Of a stretch of 62,065 bases of DNA, positions 36,679 through 45,172 are shown in pieces. Below the pieces are notes generated by a model. The model did no database searches. It saw nothing but the letters and a program-made list of their open reading frames with translations, and was not told where the DNA came from. Position numbers and translations under genes: made by a program. Every line of letters starts with the position of its first letter. The first letter of the stretch is position 1. The stretch comes from Cylindrodendrum hubeiense (lineage: Eukaryota; Ascomycota; Sordariomycetes; Hypocreales; Nectriaceae): positions 1 to 62,065 of the forward strand of contig JAANBB010000234.1 of assembly GCA_014621425.1 (NCBI GenBank). Direction: 5' to 3'.

Positions 36679-39078
36679 CTATTTTACAATGACCAATTCA
36701 TCGTCGTCATCTTCGAGCGTGACCTGCCGCTCCACAAGATCGTTCCCTAGGCTCTCCCGCCCTGCCTCGCGGATCCCTTTCTCCGTCACAAATCGCGTCT
36801 TCTTCCGTAAAGGCGGCAGTTCCTCCTTGCGCAGTTTCTCGCCCTCCTTCATTTTCGACAACTTTTCCTTCAGGCTGCTACCCCAGCCGAGAGCTGAGCG
36901 CCCGCTGCCTGCCAACGACCCGGCCTGTGAACTTTCTGGGCGCTTGCGCTTAATCGGACTTAGATGAACATCGGAACCTTTCGTGAAGAGCCCGAGTGAC
37001 TTTGCATCCGGCTGCTGCATCTCATTCGGAGAAGCCTGGGAGCTTGACGCCTGGGAGGCCGAGATGCTAGAGGCCTGTCCATTCGCAGGTCGATTCCCAG
37101 CGTATCGCATGTATTCCTTGCCGGCTGCATTGCCAATCTTACCCAGTTTCTTCATCATGTCCCGCTCTCTCTCCTTGGCCTCCAGGTCCCTTTTTAAGAA
37201 CTCGGCCCTATCTTTCCGATCCGTCCCGGTTCTGTCCTTTCCGTCGATAATATCAGCCGCGCTCATCGAGCGGGAGACGAACCATTGCGTTTTAGATTCC
37301 CAATCATAATTCTTCGTCTTTCCTTGTTGGGACTCTTGTGATTTCTTGTTCCAGCCAGACCCTCCCTGGGACTTGGGCTGCTTTGAACCAAATCCACCCC
37401 CATTTACCTCCATTCGAGACCCTCGCTGCTTCCGGACTGCTTCATTGGAATGGAATTCGCAATGATGGGTTCTCTTCTTGTTAACCCAGGAGCGGCAAAG
37501 GTCACCATCTTTCTTCATCGATTGACAAAACCCTAAATCTCGAGCCTTCCCAATCTCTACAATGGTGTCCTCGTCCGAGTTGATGACGAGACTGAATCGC
37601 CCGGTGTCTTCTCTGCCAGGCGGAGGTCGCATAATATTCGGGTTGAGAATCGCCACCACAGTTCCCTCCGTGAGCTTCCAAAATCGGGTGAATCCTGTAT
37701 TGAACAAAAACAAGTCGAGTTCATATTCCAGGTCAACCAGAGTCATGACCATATATTTTCCTCGGTCCTCATCTTTCGCCCCATTCTTTCCCGTAGTTGG
37801 CTTATGGGCGCGAGGATCTGATTTCTTTGCGAGGATAGCGAAAATAACAACGTCCTGCTCTATGTCCGGGAGTTCCCAGTCTGGGGATTTGACAACCTTG
37901 AGAAGGTCCTTAATGTTAAAAGCCTTCTTGCCGGATACATGTCGTGCGAGGACACGATGCGGCAAGATGCGTTTCGATAAATGAAAACTTGAGTATGGGT
38001 CGAATGCGGTTGCTTCTTGTTCAGGAACATCCTGTGGCGCCACCGTCTCTGCTACATCGGTAGTTTTGGCAGTTGAGCTTGAGGCGGAGCTGTTCGTATC
38101 CGAGATGGTTCGAATGCTCGGCACCGTGTTACTTCGTTGTAGGCCCCCCGAGGCTGGCTTGGCTTTTGACATGATCTCTTCCCGGGAAAAGACAGGAGGC
38201 CGGAGAGGCTCGTCTGGGATGTCGACGGCATTGTTCTTGTATCCGTCCATCTCGTCTTGTCCGATCCCAAACGCATTTGACCTTAGCCCTTGAATCTTCT
38301 TTTGCCTCTCTGCGCGTGTAGATTCTTCGGTCCTCACAGATGCTAGTCGCTCATTAAAACTCATTGGTCGTGATGTCTCTGAAGTGGCAGTCACGTTGGA
38401 TGATGTTCTCGACCTCCTCAAATAACCGCCTGTTTGGACGGAGTCGCCACCAACCTGAGAATCTCTGTAACTAGGCGCTCGCTTCAACGAAATGTCTCTG
38501 GCCCTCAAGCCTTTGTCGATTCCCAGTAACACCCGGCTTGGGGACGTTGGTGGGAGGGGGGCCTGGAGTTTGCGGATCGGCGACGCAGGTACTTGAACTT
38601 CGTTTTGCGACGGTGCCCTCTGACCTTCATTTTCTCCCGGTACGACGCCTCGTGCTGAACGGTTGCGAGCGTGGCCGGAGATGGCAAGCTCCGAAGTAGT
38701 AGCATCCAACTTGTCGACTCCGTCCTCGGCGGCCTTTTTTGACCTGGCACTCTGCAACTTCTTCAGTTTTAAGCGAGCCTGGATCTCCTGCAATTTCAAC
38801 TGTAGTGTCTCCTCATCTTCATCGTCGTCGTCGTCGTCCTGGTCCATCTCCGCGAGAAGGTTCACTGCCGGTAGGTTACGGGTCCTCCTCGAGGGAGAGG
38901 GAGAAGGCGGCGTCTGGTCGAGCATCTGTCGATACCGTTGACGGCCGCCTGGGGTGCTGACCAGGGCTTCGTGGGGGGATCGAGGAGGCCATTGTGGCTC
39001 GGTCGCTGGGGCAGCTAGAGAGAAGGCGTCAGTCTCGTCTCAGAGAAGGAATAGAAAGGAAAACTCACCTGGGGCCAT
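36679..39078 (-). CDS. mcm10: DNA replication initiation factor Mcm10
   Basis: Two exons: a 10-nt first exon 39069-39078 (ATG GCC CCA G) and 36679-39014, with a 54 bp intron, give 781 aa. The ATG at 38999 opens a different frame. The spliced start gives MAPAAPATEPQW…GGRQRYRQMLDQT and keeps the long frame. An acidic run and coiled coil lie near the N-terminus (TLQLKLQEIQARLKLKKLQ). The OB-fold core spans about 345-460 (HRVLARHVSGKKAFNIKDLL, MVMTLVDLEYELDLFLF). The Mcm10 CCCH zinc finger is at about 498-523 (GFCQSMKKDGDLCRSWV, then HHCEFH). Basic C-terminal segments and a DDDDELVIVK end follow. The family binds Mcm2-7, Cdc45 and Pol alpha to activate origins. The gene is divergent from rnh202 across 0.8 kb containing two MluI boxes. 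Confidence 0.93.
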
Positions 39079-39602
39079 GACGCCCAAGGAGGATCTGGAC
39101 GGGGCGGGCAGCGTTAAACTGGACCCAGATCGTATGGAGAAGTTCGAGCAGGGTTGGGCAACTCTCGGTGTGGCATTCGCATAGGCTCAAGTCAGGCCCA
39201 AGTCCAGCGAATGTTTGGCCCAGACAGAGCGACAGCCATCCAGGCGGGAGCTGGAGACGAGGCGAAAAGCGAGGTGCGTATGTAGAGGAGCGTAGCGGCG
39301 GTAGAGGCGAGGAAAAGATGCTGGTTGAAGATGCGATGATTGGTGTCTAAGCGGAGAAATGTTTTGAGGCGTCAAGCCTTGATCGTTGTCACGGCTCTTG
39401 CATTGAGTTGGGTTCCTCAGGGCCCAGTTCTTGCACTTGTCTGGGGCTGGGGCTGGGTCTTGGCGCACGCGGGCGGCTGGCATTGGGCAGCTGGCAACGG
39501 CCGCAGTGGATGGCCAAGCTGCCGTTCGATTTAGGTGGCCCCTGCATCGCCTCTGACGCGCTTCCTATCGCTCTACCAACGCTATCGCCCGCTCTGTGCT
39601 TT

Positions 39603-39608
39603 ACGCGT
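39603..39608. promoter_or_regulatory. MluI cell-cycle box (MCB, ACGCGT)
   Basis: Perfect palindromic ACGCGT, 275 bp upstream of rnh202 and 525 bp upstream of mcm10. MBF-type factors bind this core at G1/S genes in yeasts. Confidence 0.55.
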
Positions 39609-39661
39609 CTGAGCGTGTTCGCGCTGAGCTTTTGCACCCTGCCAGCTCTTTGCTCTGGCTT

Positions 39662-39709
39662 CCAACACCCAATCCAACACCCAATCCAACACCTAATCCA
39701 ACACCTAAT
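39662..39709. repeat. Four 12-bp tandem units (CCAACACCYAAT)
   Basis: Two CCAACACCCAAT and two CCAACACCTAAT copies, perfect apart from the one C/T change. They lie between the two MCBs in the mcm10/rnh202 promoter. The junctions create AATCC/CCAAC strings but no canonical CCAAT box. Confidence 0.85.
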
Positions 39710-39722
39710 CGACTTCCGCACC

Positions 39723-39728
39723 ACGCGT
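39723..39728. promoter_or_regulatory. MluI cell-cycle box (MCB, ACGCGT)
   Basis: Second perfect ACGCGT, 150 bp upstream of the rnh202 start. Confidence 0.55.
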
Positions 39729-39877
39729 CCGGTTTCTCCACAAGTCGAGCCTGATACTAGAGACAACTGTTCTGTGTAATTCATTCGTCCTCGACACCAT
39801 CTGCGCATCAATCGACCACATTCGTTTGTTCGCCATCCTCATCCTCATTCTCACCAGCACCCCGTCTCAACGCCAAC

Positions 39878-41191
39878 ATGGCCAGGACCCGGTCCACCAA
39901 GGCCGCTCCGGCTCCCAAGAAAGCTTCGACAGATTCAAAGTCCGCGTCCTCGAAATTCGCATTAGCCCCTCAGTCTGAGAACCCTTCAAAGCTCTTCATC
40001 CTCCCGTCGAAAGCCGCTTCCGACGCTCGAATCGTTACTCTACCCAATCCTCGACATTCACGGCCTGCGCGATACCTGGTTTGTCCAGAGACGGGCATCT
40101 ACGAATTCACAAAGGTCGCGGCGCCAAAGACAACTCCACGGAGCTGGTTGATCGAAACTACGCCAGCCTCGACGGGGGCCGACACGGAGAAAGATGATAC
40201 ACAACTCAAGGCGGAGACGTCCACAGGTCAGGAACTTTACCTGGCCACGGCAATCGATCCTCTCTTTCTGTCTCTCCCAGCTTTGGCCGAGATAAAGACA
40301 TCTAAGGGATCAGGTGAACAAAAGCGCATGTTTCTCACAAGCGATGATCACTTTGAGAAACTCCCCGAGGAGTCCTCGCATCTCTCTGAAATATTGCGGT
40401 GCCCCAAGACCCGCGCATTGATCGAGGCACGGATGGGCGCAATCTGCGATACAGTTGAGGCCGGCGACGAAACCATGTTCCGGTTGAATGAGAAGACACT
40501 TGTCGGCGTCATCCTCGACAAGGCCAAGAAAATGAGCAAGGGAGGGTTTCCTCTGAGCATGGATGAAAAGTTTGTTAAGAAGGCGCTCGAGGCGCCTATT
40601 CTTGTTCAAAAGCGAGAGATGAAGGGGGGCGAACTAGTGACAGGCCCCCCCGACACCGACTCTCAGGTATCGACTCCTCAAATCGAATCTACAGAGTCAC
40701 AATCGACAGTCGCATCAACTGAGACAACAGCGTCGTCAGTATCGCAGCCTTCCACAGCGGCTACGTCATTTTCGGAAGGTCAAGTTACCACTGACAGCAT
40801 CGTGAGTGCAATGGAAGCATCACCTGAGATTGTCCAGCTTCAGAGACTTCGAGTCGCCTTCAACTTCATTTGCTCCAACTACGTTGCGCCAACACTCGCT
40901 GCCCAACTCCAGGAACTTCTCGCCACGAGCTCCACCGATTTCTCTCCCCTGGATGAGTACCACTCCAAGCTTTCCAAGCTACGCGCAGATGCTGTGACGT
41001 CTCGATCAACAGGCGACTATTCACGCAAGCATGACCGCGACGAAGAGGAAGACGAGGCTCGTGCCGAGAAGAAGCGGAAGCTAGAAGAGGAGAAGAAGAA
41101 GAAAGCTTCGGAAAGCCGAGGCGTTCGAGAACTCAAAAAGGTCAACACAAAAGGCATGAAGAAGATGAGCGACTTCTTCAAAAAGAAATAG
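39878..41191 (+). CDS. rnh202: Ribonuclease H2 subunit B (Rnh202) with C-terminal PIP box
   Basis: Single exon, 437 aa, with start context CAACATGG. A basic Ala/Lys-rich N-terminus leads into the Ydr279p/RNase H2-B triple barrel: KLFILPSKAASDARIVTLPNPRH, ARYLVCPETGIYEF, SWLIE, then LYLATAIDPLFLSLPAL. A winged-helix-like section follows (DDHFEKLPEESSHLSEIL to about residue 240). A Ser/Thr-rich linker and a second helical stretch (VQLQRLRVAFNFICSNYVAPTLAAQLQELL) come next. A highly charged segment carries KKRK nuclear-import-like sequence. The last residues M427-KKM-SD-FF-KKK fit a PCNA-interacting peptide (hydrophobic at 430, FF at 433-434, without the leading Gln). The heterotrimer removes ribonucleotides from DNA and RNA primers; subunit B anchors it to PCNA. 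It converges on duo1 with 102 bp between stops. Confidence 0.92.
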   Translation: MARTRSTKAAPAPKKASTDSKSASSKFALAPQSENPSKLFILPSKAASDARIVTLPNPRHSRPARYLVCPETGIYEFTKVAAPKTTPRSWLIETTPASTGADTEKDDTQLKAETSTGQELYLATAIDPLFLSLPALAEIKTSKGSGEQKRMFLTSDDHFEKLPEESSHLSEILRCPKTRALIEARMGAICDTVEAGDETMFRLNEKTLVGVILDKAKKMSKGGFPLSMDEKFVKKALEAPILVQKREMKGGELVTGPPDTDSQVSTPQIESTESQSTVASTETTASSVSQPSTAATSFSEGQVTTDSIVSAMEASPEIVQLQRLRVAFNFICSNYVAPTLAAQLQELLATSSTDFSPLDEYHSKLSKLRADAVTSRSTGDYSRKHDRDEEEDEARAEKKRKLEEEKKKKASESRGVRELKKVNTKGMKKMSDFFKKK

Positions 41192-41293
41192 TCGACAGGG
41201 GCAGCTCTGTATTTTGGGTATCGGGGTCGTGGATAGACGTGACGGGAGAAGGGGTGCAGTCGGTTGAGTTGTGGGCGCCAGTTCCTCGGAGTA

Positions 41294-42052
41294 TCATGCT
41301 CCTCGAGGCCGACCTCTTCCTATACCAAAGCCTCTGCCAATTTTGGATGTTCCGCGACTGCTGGGCAGACTCGATGTGCTGCTTTCTGACATGTAGCTCG
41401 AGCTTGTGCTGGTACCACGAGCAGTTGCTCTACCTCTGGCCCGTGTCCCTCTAGCAACTCCTCGAGAACCCCTAGTGGAAGCGGCTGGTGCCAGCCTCCG
41501 CCGCTCTTCCTCTTCTTCTCGGCGCCGACGGACCTCTTCTCGCCTCTCCTCTTCCTCGGCCGCTCTTCTCTCGGCAGCCAGGTGCTTCTTGAGCGCCTCG
41601 GCCTCTTGTTCGGCGACGTCCTCGGTTGCGCCCTTCCAACTGGGATCTAAGATTAATCGCTGGTTGTGCTCGGTCTGGGATAATATCCGGGTCCAGCTGC
41701 TGAGAAGAACGGAGGCATTGTTTACGGTTTTAAATACGGTCTAGAAGAGCGGTCAGTAGGGATCGTGGGAGTCCAGGGACCACGGGGTGGCGCATACTTC
41801 CATGTTACCCCCGGCCCGCTCCAGGGAGGAAATTACACCCTCGAGGCCCTCGTTGATGCCCCGGACTCCCTCGAGCTCCTTGCGCAAGGCCGCTTCATGG
41901 TCGATGGGCTCAGCGGGGCGGTCCTGGGCCAAGGGCGTCTTGGGAGTCCTCGGTGTCTTGGGGGTTCGCGGTCGAGAGGTTAGTGGGGCATTGTCTTGGG
42001 AGGGCGAGTCCCAAATGTCGGACTCGGTAAGCTGGGTGGTATCGTCGGCCAT
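41294..42052 (-). CDS. duo1: DASH/Dam1 complex subunit Duo1
   Basis: Two exons, 41798-42052 and 41294-41740, with a 57 bp intron (GTATGC…CTTCTAG), give 233 aa. The N-terminus has a Thr/Pro repeat (RPRTPKTPRTPKTPLAQD), good CDK-like TP sites. The conserved Duo1 core follows: LRKELEGVRGINEGLEGVI, then across the splice NNASVLLSSWTRILSQTEHNQRLILDPSWKG. Next comes a long Glu/Arg coiled coil, and last an RGG/RGR-rich tail ending GRGRPRGA. The ten-protein DASH complex rings kinetochore microtubules and couples chromosomes to them at anaphase. The tail runs past a spurious longer frame; the true stop at 41294 was read directly from the minus strand. It shares its upstream region with the gene at 43088. 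Confidence 0.93.
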
Positions 42053-42220
42053 GGCGAGGGTCGGCAGTGGGTGGACAGGTGGATAATGAATGGACGGGAG
42101 TGGCCGTGTTTTGGATAATAGGAACCCTTAATTCGCAGGTGCGTCAAGTCAACAAAGGGCGGCGTATCATCCGAGAGTGAACACACGAGCGGAGATTCTT
42201 TGTTATGAGGGAGTGCCGAA

Positions 42221-42304
42221 TGACGAGTGACAGTGACGAGTGACAGCGGCCAGTGACAGCAGCCAGTGGCAATGGCCAGCGACAAGTGACTAGTAAACAG
42301 TGAC
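42221..42304. repeat. Imperfect CAGTGACA/GCCAGTGAC repeat block
   Basis: Roughly ten degenerate 7-10 bp units (gtgacgagtgacagcggccagtgacagcagccagtgg…), 170-250 bp upstream of duo1. Confidence 0.7.
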
Positions 42305-42550
42305 GTTATGCAGGGCGCGTGGTGGAGGTGGGCTGCCGCGCAAGGCCTCGCTCGGACAGGCCTGCGGTTGTTGTGTTGTGTTCTGCCGGGCTGCCCTGAC
42401 TGTTTGGCTGTCTGAGGTGGGCGGGTTAACGAGGAGGGGCAGCCTCCAGGGGCCAGCCGGCCTTGCATTGAAGACCTAGCCACTTTAGCCACCGCCGCCC
42501 GCTGATTGGACAGGGCCCGTCGCGAGATGGACGCGCTGTGGCGGGCCCTG

Positions 42551-42556
42551 ACGCGT
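42551..42556. promoter_or_regulatory. MluI cell-cycle box (MCB, ACGCGT)
   Basis: Perfect ACGCGT near the middle of the duo1/43088 divergent region (about 500 bp from either start), with a close GACGCGC match 15-21 bp away. Confidence 0.5.
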
Positions 42557-43087
42557 TGTGTTGAAGGGGTTTACAGTGGGTCCCAGCCCGAAATTTGACC
42601 ACAATAGGGCCAAAAGTGGGTGGCTGGGGCCTGTGCGCTGCTGCCCAGAGACGCTCCAGGGTAATCGTCAGGTAGTTGAGCATTCCACCACCCGCCCCAG
42701 CCACCAGCCTCCCTCCACTCCCTCTTGCATTTGAGTCCAACCATACCACCCTGTTAATCACCATCTCTGCTCCTCCCATCACCAAGTATCCTCACCGAGA
42801 ATCAATCGTCGCAATTCTCCCATCGCCCTCTACTTCCATCGCCTCCGTCGCCGCCCTGCCCGACATCATACCGTGTACGCTGCCCGACGACAGCCCTAAT
42901 CGCGCATTTTTCCGATCCGTCCCCTTGTCACCGCTGCGCCGGCTCTTCGACACCCGGCCAACTCTGGCCCAACTGGTGATCCAGCTTCTCGAGTCACGAC
43001 GCCGCACCACCTTGACGGACGACACCCGCCTCGACGATAAGTTCATCGATCGCTCAACACAGCGCGCCGCTGTTCCTGCCCTTCAAG

Positions 43088-44405
43088 ATGGCCGCCACCT
43101 TCGATGGCTCAATTACGCCTCCGCCGCCCACGGGCATTCGCACTCCTCCAACCCCCCGTCTCGGCTACCACGACAACTGGGAGCCCTTCACCCCTCGCAA
43201 GTCCGCACGCATTTCTTCTCAGCGCACTCGCACTCCCTCTCCGAGCTCTTCACATCGCCAGCAGCCCCGATCGCCTCGCACCGTGAAGAAGTCTATCAAA
43301 CAGACCATCGTCTCCCCGATGCATTCGCCACAGAAGAAGCGCCAGCCTGCTCTCGATTCCGTCCGTCGCGCTTCGGGCGTCATGTCTGCTGAAGGCACCC
43401 AGGCCGCTACGGCTCTCGGATTCCAGGATGCTCCTGCTCAACGCCCAGCCAACTTGAGCATTACCCGCGCATCCGGAATGCTTCCTACTCCTTCCAAGAC
43501 CCCCCAGAAGCCGCCAAATGAGAAGACGGCAGCGAACATCAAGTCCTTTGCCCGAAACCTTTTCCCATCTGAAGCCGAAGCTATGCTCAGCCCCAAAAAG
43601 AGACGTGCCAAGAAGTACACTGGCATCTCTATGGACAGCTTTACTGTTGAGGAGGTTGAGGAACCCATTGAGATCTTCACCGATTCTCAAGACCGAGTCC
43701 CCACCAAGGACGAGAGCGAGGCCAACCCTTTCTATGGAGACGACGCTGCGCCTGCCGAGCCGAGCAAGCGCCGAAGCAAGCGCAAGCAGGTCACCATTCC
43801 CGGTGAAGGTGCCTACTCTATCGACGAGGCCTCTCGTCGTGAGGACGGAATGGTTTATGTCTTGTAAGTTCACCCCTCGCTGTCTATTAGATGATATGAC
43901 AACTAACTATTCTCTCAGCCGTGGCAAGAAGTTCTTTCGCAAATTCTGTGATGACGACAACGAGGATGCGGATGAGTTGCTAGATGATGAGGTCGAAGAT
44001 GAGCTCCGCCTCGCTCGACCCCTCACCCGCTCTTCCATCAAACCCCGTCTTCTGTTCCAGACTGAGAAGACCGAGGCTATGATTGAGGATGAGGAGGCCG
44101 CCACCGATGTCGAAGATGAGCTTATTGATGAGCCAGCTGCGGAACCTCAAACTCCCGTCAAACCCCATCACCAGCGTGCAAGCACCCCTGAGGCCCCCAA
44201 GTTCGCTCCTGTATCCCCCCCGGATACCAGGCGAACAACCAGATCTACCAACAAATTGGCAGAGCAATCAACACCGATCAAGCCTACCGGTCGAAAGAGC
44301 CCCTTCGATTCGTGGCGCCGAACAAAGGAGCACAAGGCAGCATCATCAACCAAGCGACAAGGCGAGAGCCTCACTCCAGCACACGCCAAGCGTACCCGCA
44401 TTTGA
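43088..44405 (+). CDS. Conserved-looking SP/TP-rich nuclear protein of unknown function
   Basis: Two exons, 43088-43863 and 43919-44405, with a 55 bp intron, give 420 aa (start context AAGATGG). I do not recognise the family. The N-terminal third is full of minimal CDK sites (TPPPPTGIRTPPTPR, PFTPRKSAR, RTRTPSPSS, IVSPMHSPQKK). A motif MLPTPSKTPQKPP is followed by NIKSFARNLFPSEAEAMLSPKKRR. A compact, less disordered block spans the splice site: ANPFYGDDAA, KRKQVTIPGEGAYSID, REDGMVYVFRGKKFFRKF. Acidic and basic runs then end in KRTRI. Multiple K/R clusters predict a nuclear location. The TPSKTPQK…F pattern is reminiscent of G1/S repressors of the Whi5/Nrm1 sort, but I cannot see their defining motif. 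MCB boxes in its promoter and its neighbour duo1 suggest a cell-cycle link. Confidence 0.85.
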
Positions 44406-45172
44406 GCTGTTTGGTTTTATTTGAATACTTGAACAAAGCGGTTCTCTTACGGCTCTTTTAATTGTCTCGGTTGCACATAGCCTCAGTGGTGGCCTTGGTA
44501 CACAGTCTGTCGGCTGCAGCAGAATTTTACCAGCCGACTTTGCATTCACTTTTCCATGTTGATTTTGTCTTTCCCCTGGCCCAGGGAACAAAAACTGAGT
44601 AAGGCTTTGCTTTTATGGCGTTGATTGGAATTGTAAAGGTCTGGATAGCAGACTAGCTTTTGGGTGGACGGATTAAGTGATGGCTGGGATGAATGGACCG
44701 GAACGGACGCAACGGAAATGGATTGACGGACAGACAGATGGATGGATGGATACCTGAAAGGATGGCAAGTATGCCGGTAAATCGAGTTATGAGTTCTCTT
44801 ACTTTTAGTTAGCCTAAATCGAGGATATTAAGAATCCATTCTACCCATCACTGAGCCCTTGAAGCTTTGCTGAGCCAAATCCGTGACGGGCTTGCGTGCT
44901 TAGCGCTGTCCAGTCGGCTTCCGGTTGTCGCTGCCCCACGTTTGCCCCTCACCTACGATTTCGGCCTTGCGACACAACGTTCCGGTCCGACTACGCCGGG
45001 GTTTTATCGCTGACGGCCCAACGTTGCCTCCCTCAAGCTGCATCTCTTTCGTTCGAATCCCCAGGTATCCGCGATCTATCTCGTCCAAGGTCTAAGGTCT
45101 AACCCTTCTCCGTCCCTCGCTGCCCTGGTCTCTGTCGCTCGGTTCCCTACCCTAAACTCGAGCCCCTCCAAG
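44406..45172. other. Intergenic, tandem-oriented genes
   Basis: 3' flank of the nuclear-protein gene and promoter of the PBY1-like gene. Contains a short GATG/GACA run near 44727-44752. A GTTCGAATCCC string at about 45053 resembles a tRNA B box but has no matching tRNA around it. Confidence 0.6.

Larger units (their letters stand above)
39079..39877. promoter_or_regulatory. Shared divergent promoter of mcm10 and rnh202
   Basis: About 0.8 kb separates the two start codons. It contains two perfect ACGCGT boxes (39603-39608 and 39723-39728), a GACGCGC near-match at about 39555, and a 12-bp tandem repeat between the two perfect boxes (39662-39709). Confidence 0.7.
42053..43087. promoter_or_regulatory. 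Shared divergent promoter of duo1 and the SP/TP-rich nuclear protein
   Basis: About 1.0 kb. It contains one perfect ACGCGT (42551-42556), a GACGCGC near-match at 42530-42536, and an imperfect CAGTGACA repeat block (42221-42304). Downstream of about 42670 it becomes a pyrimidine-rich leader toward 43088. Confidence 0.6.

Noticed and set aside
38917..38999. ATG at 38999 or 38925 as the mcm10 start
   Set aside because: 38999 is in another frame; 38925 would discard an in-frame, well-composed N-terminus that joins a 10-nt exon with good splice sites.
45040..45075. GTTCGAATCCC string resembling a tRNA B box
   Set aside because: No A box at the right distance and no cloverleaf could be folded around it by eye.
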